Assembly (NCBI RefSeq): GCF_016714285.1
Contig: NZ_JADJNN010000003.1
Coordinates: 124,001 to 188,000 of the forward strand
Length of the DNA: 64,000 bases
Origin: Nannocystis sp.
GTDB lineage: Bacteria; Myxococcota_A; Polyangia; Nannocystales; Nannocystaceae
Direction of reading: 5' to 3'
The stretch's first letter is position 1, and each line of letters starts with the position of its first letter. The translations under genes and the position numbers were made by a program. Under the pieces are notes generated by a model. It did no database searches, had not been told where the DNA came from, and worked only from the letters and a program-made list of their open reading frames with translations. This document shows positions 58,143 through 64,000 of the stretch, piece after piece.

Positions 58143-59030
58143 ATGGGCGAGGAGAACCGCTTCGTCGGCTACCTCAACGCGCCCGACAAGCCGCCGGAGG
58201 AGGAGGAGCCGCCGCCCGAGGATCAGGAGAACACCGACGAGGAGGCCGGCGGCACCGGCCAGCGGCACAAGGGCGAGGAAGGCAAGATGGGCAAGCCCAC
58301 CTCGAAGAGCAAGTCCGGCCTCTACGCGATGAAGGGCCCGAAGGACGCGATCCCGCAGATGGCCCGCAACTTCGACCCGGAGATGGCGGCCCGTCAGGCC
58401 GGCATCCTCGGCGTGATGCAGCAGCAGAGCGGCCACTTCCTCGCCTCGCCGTACGGCGGCGCGTTCGCGGTCGGCAACGACGACGCGGACGTGTGGGGCG
58501 GCCTGACCGGCACCGAGATCGGCGAGGCCTACGGCGTCGGCGGCCTCGGTCTGGTCGGCACCGGCCGCGGCGGCGGTGGCACCGGCGAGGGCACCATCGG
58601 CCTCGGCAACACCGGTCTCATCGGCAAGGGCGGCGGCGGCGGTTCGGGCTCGGGCTACGGCCGTGGCGCGGGCGCAGGCTTCGGCGGTCGTGGCACCCGC
58701 GTGCCGACGGTGCGTCAGGCCAAGGCCGAGGTCCAAGGCGCGCTCGACAAGGACATCATCCGCCGCATCGTCCGCGCGCACATCAACGAGGTCCGCTACT
58801 GCTACAACCAGGCGCTGGCCCGCGACCCGAACGCCAAGGGCCGCGTCGCCGTGCAGTTCACCATCGGCGGCACCGGCAAGGTGCCCTCGGCGGTGGTCCA
58901 GGAGACGACGATGAAGGACGCCGCGGTCGGCAACTGCATCGCCCAGGCGGTCCGCCGCTGGACCTTCCCCAAGCCCGAGGGCGGCGGCAGCGTCATCGTG
59001 ACCTACCCCTTCGTGCTCGAGCCAGGCTGA
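58143..59030 (+). CDS. Periplasmic part with AgmX/PglI-type (TonB-like) C-terminal domain, second half of the GltG-like protein
   Basis: About 295 residues. It begins EENRFVGYLNAPDKPPEEEEPP, then acidic and Gly-rich linkers. The last 90 residues form the myxobacterial AgmX/PglI-type TonB-like domain (IIRRIVRAHINEVRYCYNQAL; GRVAVQFTIGGTGKVPSAVV; AVRRWTFPKPEGGGSVIVTY), predicted to contact the outer membrane or an energy-coupling motor. Alone this protein would lack a signal peptide or anchor, so it is most likely fused to the preceding FHA/membrane half. Confidence 0.75.
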   Translation: MGEENRFVGYLNAPDKPPEEEEPPPEDQENTDEEAGGTGQRHKGEEGKMGKPTSKSKSGLYAMKGPKDAIPQMARNFDPEMAARQAGILGVMQQQSGHFLASPYGGAFAVGNDDADVWGGLTGTEIGEAYGVGGLGLVGTGRGGGGTGEGTIGLGNTGLIGKGGGGGSGSGYGRGAGAGFGGRGTRVPTVRQAKAEVQGALDKDIIRRIVRAHINEVRYCYNQALARDPNAKGRVAVQFTIGGTGKVPSAVVQETTMKDAAVGNCIAQAVRRWTFPKPEGGGSVIVTYPFVLEPG

Positions 59031-59063
59031 TGCCCGGGCCCACGCGGGCCCTCCACCACAGTC

Positions 59064-59089
59064 AGAAGCCTGGCCAAAGCCAGGCTTCT
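59064..59089 (+). terminator. Hairpin after the GltG-like gene
   Basis: AGAAGCCTGGC-CAAA-GCCAGGCTTCT, a perfect 11-bp stem. A weaker GGGCCC-ACGC-GGGCCC stem is just upstream (59036-59051). Confidence 0.75.
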
Positions 59090-59223
59090 GGCGTTGGTTC
59101 TCAAGAGATCTCGGATGGATCCGTCCAGTCGCGCGAGATGGTAGCGCTTCAAACTGGGTAAAATCGCTTACGTTGCGAGCAGAAGCTCATGGGAGCCATT
59201 CCACGGATGACTTCGTCCCGGTC

Positions 59224-59252
59224 TTGTTTCCAGAAGGTACCCCCGTTATCAT
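59224..59252 (+). promoter_or_regulatory. Promoter of the TPR lipoprotein gene
   Basis: TTGTTT (59224-59229), 17-bp spacer, TATCAT (59247-59252). Leader about 20 nt, with GGAAAGG before ATG 59280. Confidence 0.6.
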
Positions 59253-59279
59253 CCCGCACGTTCTGGAAAGGTCCCTCTG

Positions 59280-60188
59280 ATGCGTCGTCTTCCGCTCCTC
59301 GCCGCACTCCTCGTCTCCTTCGTCATGGTCCTGCCTGGTTGCAACCTGGCGAGCCGCAACCGTGTTCAGGCGATCAACCGGATGAACGAGGGCATCCAAC
59401 TGTTCGACAAGAACAATACGGCAGGTGCTGAGAAGGCCCTACAGGACGCGATTCAGCTCGATCCGACCTACGGCGCCGCGTACCACACGCTCGGTCAGAT
59501 CTACAAGAAGCAGAACAAGCTCGTCGACGCAGAAAAAGCCTTTCAGGGCGCGATCGACAACATGAAGTCGGAGCCCAACGCTGAGTACTACTACGACATC
59601 GGCGCGGTGCAAACCGCACAGGGTGAAGCCGATGGCGTCGCCGCAAACGAGCGTGAGACCAAGTATCGCGCCGCGATCAACTCGTTCCAGGAGGCTCTGA
59701 AGCTCGACCCGAAGGTCTACAAGGCGCATTATCGGACCGGGACTCTGTACGAGAAGCTCGATGAGCCAGAGAAGGCCGACGCCGCGTACCGCAAGACCAT
59801 CGAGCTCAAGCCCAGTTACAGTCCGGCCTTCGTCTCGCTCGGCAACATGTACATCGACTACGGCTTCGCTAACGTGGCCATGGTCGTGCTGCAGACTGGC
59901 GCGCAGATCAATGACAAAGACTCACGCATGTGGAACGGGCTCGGCCGGGCGCACTTCGAACTCGGGCAGTACCAGGAGGCGATCGACACCTACTCCAAGG
60001 CCAAGGCGATCGACCCCGATGGTGTCGACGCCCTCTACGGCCTTGGAATGGCGTACGCCGAGCTGCGCAAGCGCAAGGAGGCCAAGGAGAACCTCGAGCT
60101 CTTCATTTCGAAGGCGGGCCAGGACACCCGTCCCGACCTGATCAAGGCGGCGCGCGACACCGTCGCCCGGATGGCGGACGTCATCTGA
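59280..60188 (+). CDS. TPR lipoprotein
   Basis: 302 residues. The signal ends at Cys21 (VMVLPGC). Six to seven TPR units follow: INRMNEGIQLFDKNNTAGAEKAL, AAYHTLGQIYKKQNKLVDAEKAF, KAHYRTGTLYEKLDEPEKADAAY, PAFVSLGNMYIDYGFANVAMVV, MWNGLGRAHFELGQYQEAIDTYS, DALYGLGMAYAELRKRKEAKENL. A periplasm-facing or outer-membrane-anchored scaffold. It has its own promoter and a terminator upstream. A part in the neighbouring machine is inferred from context. Confidence 0.85.
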   Translation: MRRLPLLAALLVSFVMVLPGCNLASRNRVQAINRMNEGIQLFDKNNTAGAEKALQDAIQLDPTYGAAYHTLGQIYKKQNKLVDAEKAFQGAIDNMKSEPNAEYYYDIGAVQTAQGEADGVAANERETKYRAAINSFQEALKLDPKVYKAHYRTGTLYEKLDEPEKADAAYRKTIELKPSYSPAFVSLGNMYIDYGFANVAMVVLQTGAQINDKDSRMWNGLGRAHFELGQYQEAIDTYSKAKAIDPDGVDALYGLGMAYAELRKRKEAKENLELFISKAGQDTRPDLIKAARDTVARMADVI

Positions 60189-60385
60189 ACGCAGGAACGG
60201 CCACGCCGAGCCTGCCAAAACGCTGTTGTCCGCGGCTCTGCTGGCCGCCCTCGGAGCCAGGAGTTCATCGACGCTCCTCGTCCCGGGCACATCTGTTCAC
60301 CTACACCGATCTCCCCGACCCCGCGGCGCTTCGTTGTGACCTGTGGGGTCCGCTTCGTCCTCATCTTCCCGGCAGGCTGGACGCG

Positions 60386-60415
60386 TTGAAGCGCCGCCGT
60401 GGGGCGTGGTATATC
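60386..60415 (+). promoter_or_regulatory. Promoter of the giant TPR protein gene
   Basis: TTGAAG (60386-60391), 18-bp spacer, TATATC (60410-60415). Leader about 48 nt. A TAGGGT box closer to the start (60460-60465) could be a second site. Confidence 0.5.
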
Positions 60416-60470
60416 CGCCGTCTCCCGAGCTGGGTTAATTCCCCGAGAACGCTCAAAAATAGGGTCCCAG

Positions 60471-63400
60471 ATGGAAGTAACGACGCGCATCAAGTCACGG
60501 CTCACCGAGGTCACCGAGTGGAACGGGGTCATCGACGAATTCGAGTCGCAAGCCAGTTCCGCCGGCACGCCTCAGGCGCAGTCCGCCGCGTTTTTCCAGC
60601 TCGCTCAGGCGTGCGAGGGCATCTTCCTCGACAAGGCCAAGGCGATGACGTTCTACCAGACGGCCGTCAAGCGGGACCGGGAGAACCTCTTCGCCTTGCA
60701 GCAGGCTCGCTCCATCTATCAGCAGATGGCGAACCTCGAGATGGTCATCAAGCTGATGGCGTTGGAGCTGCGTGCCAACCGGGATCCGAACCGTGCACCT
60801 GCCCTGAACTACGCCTACGGTCGTGCCCTGCTCAACTTGCGGCAGATCGACAACGCCAGGGCCTACCTTGAGGCAGCGGCCAGCGCCGAGGGCCGCAACC
60901 AGGAGTACCAGGACCGCTTCCAGGAGACCCTGTACGATCGCGGAAACTGGCAGTTCGCGCTCCAGAACGTCTACAACCAGCTCGCCGCGTTGACGGGTCA
61001 GGCCGACCCGCTCGCCGCCAACGTCGAGAACCTCGGCCACACCCTGTCGACGCTCTACTTGCGGGGCGCTCGCATCCTGCAGCAGGAGGCGCCCGATGAT
61101 CAGCGCCTGCTTCCGCTGCTGTTCAAGGCTCTGGATGCGGACCCGCTCAACGATGAGGCTGGCTACATCGCTGAGACACAGTTGGCAGCGGGAGGCCACC
61201 TCCAGCACATCCAGAAGCTGCAGGACCGCCGCGTCGCGCTCGCGCAGTCGCCCGAGGCCAAGGTCAGCATCCTCCGCGACTTCGCCCTCATCTGGCAGGT
61301 GCGGCTCAACAACGCCGACATGGCGAGTTACTTCTACCGGCAGGCCCTCGAGTACGCCTACTCGATCGGCGGCGGAACTTTGAAGGACGCGGAGGGCAGC
61401 GACTGGCACCTTGGAGCCTTCTACCTGCTCAAGAAGACCGCGGAGCGGACAGGCCAGAGTGACGGACTTGTGGAGCTCGGCGCTCGTGGCCTCGCCGTGA
61501 TCTCTGACCCGATCGACGCGGCCCTGATCGCTCTCGTCTCCGGTGAGATCGCGTGGAAGCTCCGTCAGGACGTTGACACTGCGCGTAGCTTGCTCGGCTG
61601 GGCCGCCAACGTCGCAGCCAACCACCCACTCATCCGCGAGTTCACTGCCGGTCACGGCGCCATCCAGGCTGCAGACACTGGCGCCGCGGAGGCTGAACGC
61701 GCTGCTGCCGAACAGGCGGCCGCCGAGCGTGCAGCGGTGGAGCGTGCGGCCGCCGAGCGTGCAGCGGCGGAGCATGCAGCGGCGGAGCGTGCGGCCGCCG
61801 AGCGTGCAGCGGCGGAGCATGCAGCGGCGGAGCGTGCAGCGGCGGAGCATGCAGCGGCGGAGCGTGCAGCGGCGGAGCGTGCAGCGGCGGAGCGTGCAGC
61901 GGCGGAGCGTGCAGCGGCAGAGCGTGCAGCGGCAGAGCGTGCAGCGGACTCAAGCGCGGGCGACCACGCAGCGGCGGAGCATGCAGCGGCAGCCGAGGCC
62001 GCTCGACTCGAGGCTGCGGCGAAGGCCGTTGCCGAGAAGGAGGCCGAACATGCCGCAGCGGAGAAGGCCGCCGCTAAGGAGCGCGCCGCAGCGGAGAAGA
62101 CCGCGGCAGCCGAAAAGGCCGCCGCAGCGGAGCGTGCTGCAGCTGAGGCAGCCGCGGCGACACCGGGCGAGACGATCGAGATTGGCGGCGAGACCTACAG
62201 CCCGGATGAGCAGCGTCTACTCAACATCGCCCGCAATGCCGAGAGCGCGGGCGGCAACAAGGCGATCGACGCCTGGCGTGATGCGTCGCAAAAGCTGTCA
62301 GGCAAGCGTTACCCACGGGTGCGCCTGCGTGAGCTCTATGCCGAGGCTGGCAAGTGGAGCAACGTCGCAGACCTGTTGAAGGACGAGCTCAAGCAGGATC
62401 CAACCCGCGACCCGGAGTACACCAAGGCCGCGTACTGGCAGCTCATCGAGATCTATCGCGATCACCTGCGTCAGCCTGGCCTCGTCGTCACCACTCTCGC
62501 CGCGCTCGAGAAGGTGCTCGAGGATGCCAACGACAATGAGGCTCTGTTGAAGGTCGTCGAGACCCAGCAGGCCCAGTTCGACGCGATGAAGCGCTGGCCC
62601 GATCTCATCGGTCGCATCCGTCGCCGTGCCGAGCTCACTCAGGATCCAGTGGGTCGCACCGCCCTCCACCTCGAGGCCGGTCGTTTGTTCCTCGACAAGT
62701 TCAACAATCAGGCCGAGGCGATCAAGAGCTTCGAGAGCGTGCTAGAGGCCGACGAGTTCAACGCCGAGGCCATCACAAAGCTCAAGGACCTGTACGCCAA
62801 GCGGCGCGACTGGGAGAAGATGGTCCACGTCCAGCAGAAAGAGCTGACCCTGCTGGCGAACCCCGCCCAGCGCATGGAGCAGCTGCTGGACATCGCTCGC
62901 ACCGCCGTTCAGAAGATCAAGAAGAACGCGCTGTCGATCGAGCTGTGGAATCAGGTCCTCGTCAGCGATCCCAGCAACCACGAGGCGTTGGAGCAGCTCG
63001 AGGGTCTGCTCGAGCGTGAGAAGGAGTGGGCGCAGCTGGCCCGTGTCCTTGGTACGCTCACCGAGGTCGAAAAGGACCACGCGAAGCGGGTCCAGTACCT
63101 CATCAAGCTCGGCTCGCTCTACAGCGACAAGCTTGACGACCACAAGTCAGCTATCAACGCTTGGGAACAGCTCTACCGCCTCGAGCCCGACAACCGTCGC
63201 GCCCAGGACGCGCTGAAGAAGCTCTACCTCGTCGTCGGCGACATGGAGTCTCTGCAGGAGTTCTACGCCAAGCAGGACAAGTGGGGCGAGTTCGTTCGCG
63301 TGCTCGAGAAGGAGTCCGAGACCGCCGAGGGGAGCCAGCGCACCACCCTGTTGCTCAAGATCGCCGACCTCTATCACACGCGACTCGACAAGGCCGACAA

Positions 63401-64000
63401 GGCCATCAAGGCGCTTGAGAAGGCGCTCGGCTTCGACGACAACAACCTGACGATCGCCAATGCCCTGATCGCGCTCTACGAGGAGGCGCACGATGAGCGG
63501 CACATCTCGGTGCCCCTCAAGATCCAGCTCAACCACAGCGAGGATCCTGAGCAGCGTAACCTACTGCTGCGTCGCCTCGCGGACCTCGCCGAGCGCGTTG
63601 CAAGTGATCACGCCCTGGCCTTCGGATACTACCGCCAGGCCTTCACTGAGAACCACACCCAGGCCGACATCCGTGACCACATGTTCCGCCTCGGCGAGGA
63701 GATCGGCGCATGGGGTGAGCTGGTCGAGTCGCTCAAAGGCGGCATCGAGAAGTACGGCACCGATCCCGAGAGCATCCCCCAGCGCCTCAAGCTGGCCGAG
63801 ATCTATGAAAAGCGGGTCAACGATCTTGACGCCGCGCTCGCGGCCAATCAGGCGATCCTCGAGATCAACGGGGAAGAGCCGACAGCGCTTACCTCGCTCG
63901 AGCGCCTCTACCTCGCCCTCGGTCGCGAGGAGGATCTGCTCAACATCCTCCGTACCAAGCTCTCACTCACCGACCGCGACGACGAGCGTCGCGCCATCCA
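60471..64000 (+). CDS. Giant TPR protein, AgmK/GltI-like (cut by window edge)
   Basis: At least 1176 residues from ATG, running off the window. There is no signal peptide. It is almost wholly TPR-like: FFQLAQACEGIFLDKAKAMTFYQTA, ALNYAYGRALLNLRQIDNARAYL, then after an Ala/Glu-rich segment a series such as AIKSFESVLEADEFNAEAITKLKDL, LGSLYSDKLDDHKSAINAWEQL and ALAANQAILEINGEEPTAL. Residues 416-490 are exactly 15 AAAER/AAAEH-type units, predicted as a single long helix. The size and repeat style resemble AgmK/GltI of M. xanthus; that identity is inferred from style and neighbours, not from a signature. Confidence 0.72.
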   Translation, partial: MEVTTRIKSRLTEVTEWNGVIDEFESQASSAGTPQAQSAAFFQLAQACEGIFLDKAKAMTFYQTAVKRDRENLFALQQARSIYQQMANLEMVIKLMALELRANRDPNRAPALNYAYGRALLNLRQIDNARAYLEAAASAEGRNQEYQDRFQETLYDRGNWQFALQNVYNQLAALTGQADPLAANVENLGHTLSTLYLRGARILQQEAPDDQRLLPLLFKALDADPLNDEAGYIAETQLAAGGHLQHIQKLQDRRVALAQSPEAKVSILRDFALIWQVRLNNADMASYFYRQALEYAYSIGGGTLKDAEGSDWHLGAFYLLKKTAERTGQSDGLVELGARGLAVISDPIDAALIALVSGEIAWKLRQDVDTARSLLGWAANVAANHPLIREFTAGHGAIQAADTGAAEAERAAAEQAAAERAAVERAAAERAAAEHAAAERAAAERAAAEHAAAERAAAEHAAAERAAAERAAAERAAAERAAAERAAAERAADSSAGDHAAAEHAAAAEAARLEAAAKAVAEKEAEHAAAEKAAAKERAAAEKTAAAEKAAAAERAAAEAAAATPGETIEIGGETYSPDEQRLLNIARNAESAGGNKAIDAWRDASQKLSGKRYPRVRLRELYAEAGKWSNVADLLKDELKQDPTRDPEYTKAAYWQLIEIYRDHLRQPGLVVTTLAALEKVLEDANDNEALLKVVETQQAQFDAMKRWPDLIGRIRRRAELTQDPVGRTALHLEAGRLFLDKFNNQAEAIKSFESVLEADEFNAEAITKLKDLYAKRRDWEKMVHVQQKELTLLANPAQRMEQLLDIARTAVQKIKKNALSIELWNQVLVSDPSNHEALEQLEGLLEREKEWAQLARVLGTLTEVEKDHAKRVQYLIKLGSLYSDKLDDHKSAINAWEQLYRLEPDNRRAQDALKKLYLVVGDMESLQEFYAKQDKWGEFVRVLEKESETAEGSQRTTLLLKIADLYHTRLDKADKAIKALEKALGFDDNNLTIANALIALYEEAHDERHISVPLKIQLNHSEDPEQRNLLLRRLADLAERVASDHALAFGYYRQAFTENHTQADIRDHMFRLGEEIGAWGELVESLKGGIEKYGTDPESIPQRLKLAEIYEKRVNDLDAALAANQAILEINGEEPTALTSLERLYLALGREEDLLNILRTKLSLTDRDDERRAI
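61716..61940 (+). repeat. 15-unit 15-bp minisatellite in the giant TPR gene
   Basis: Fifteen in-frame units of GCAGCGGCGGAGCGT type (variants: CAT for CGT, GTG or CAG for GCG/CGG codons). They encode AAAER/AAAEH. Units near 61910-61940 are the most similar; variants at the 5' end are older. Confidence 0.9.

Noticed and set aside
61716..61940. CRISPR-like array
   Set aside because: Units are contiguous, in frame and without spacers.
61642..61953. HAPPL repeat frame on the minus strand, like a surface repeat protein
   Set aside because: It is the reverse reading of the AAAER minisatellite.

Overview
The window is very GC-rich, densely packed chromosomal DNA from a myxobacterium, most likely of the Nannocystis/Enhygromyxa/Plesiocystis side of the phylum. 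Reasons: Myxococcus-type Cys-rich lipoproteins with lamin-tail domains, a CHASE2 cyclase and NtrC-type regulator, a TPR/FHA gene cluster that looks like the gliding-motility/spore-coat (Glt/Nfs) genes, and strong G/C use at third codon positions. No tRNA, rRNA, CRISPR array, insertion sequence or prophage was seen.

Layout. (1) 1-3.2 kb, minus strand: hemE, a thioredoxin-fold lipoprotein, an MscS channel and the start of prmC, probably one operon. (2) 3.4-9.6 kb: envelope genes (small membrane protein, DUF2252 lipoprotein, outer-membrane barrel, two other lipoproteins). (3) 9.8-17.1 kb, plus: ileS-hisS (GTGA overlap), an Rpn-like nuclease-fold protein and a sigma-54 response regulator. (4) 17.2-21.1 kb, minus: hisH-hisA-hisF-hisIE-plsY-RRM protein, tightly overlapping. 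(5) 21.3-24.6 kb: FecR-like lipoprotein overlapping a CHASE2-adenylate cyclase. (6) 24.7-38.9 kb: an unrecognised secreted protein, an ECF sigma/anti-sigma pair, a barrel, two Tat-type spermidine-synthase-fold paralogues, a PATAN/J/TPR protein divergent from a PP2C phosphatase, an FAD oxidoreductase, small hypotheticals, RNase G, PilZ and J-domain proteins. (7) 39.0-42.2 kb: tandem methyltransferase paralogues and rimO. (8) 42.2-47.7 kb: a broken multiheme cytochrome gene, then the ribosome-linked operon rpsP-khpA-rimM-trmD-rplS-yraN. (9) 49.0-64.0 kb, plus: a cluster of exported TPR proteins, a GltE-like lipoprotein, a small exported protein, a GltG-like FHA/TonB-tail protein, another TPR lipoprotein and a giant TPR protein that runs off the window.

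Most interesting points. The 49-64 kb cluster matches the D-E-F-G part of the Myxococcus gliding/spore-coat machine by order and architecture. An ECF-type promoter (GGAAC-N17-GTCT) precedes the sigma gene itself, and the same pattern lies upstream of the GltG-like gene, which suggests a regulatory link. Four otherwise coherent genes are each broken by what looks like one single-base shift in a GC-rich tract (about 5.75, 42.75, 56.24 and 58.14 kb); sequencing or assembly error is as likely as real decay. Several starts have a -10-like box only 5-12 nt upstream, which suggests leaderless transcripts.
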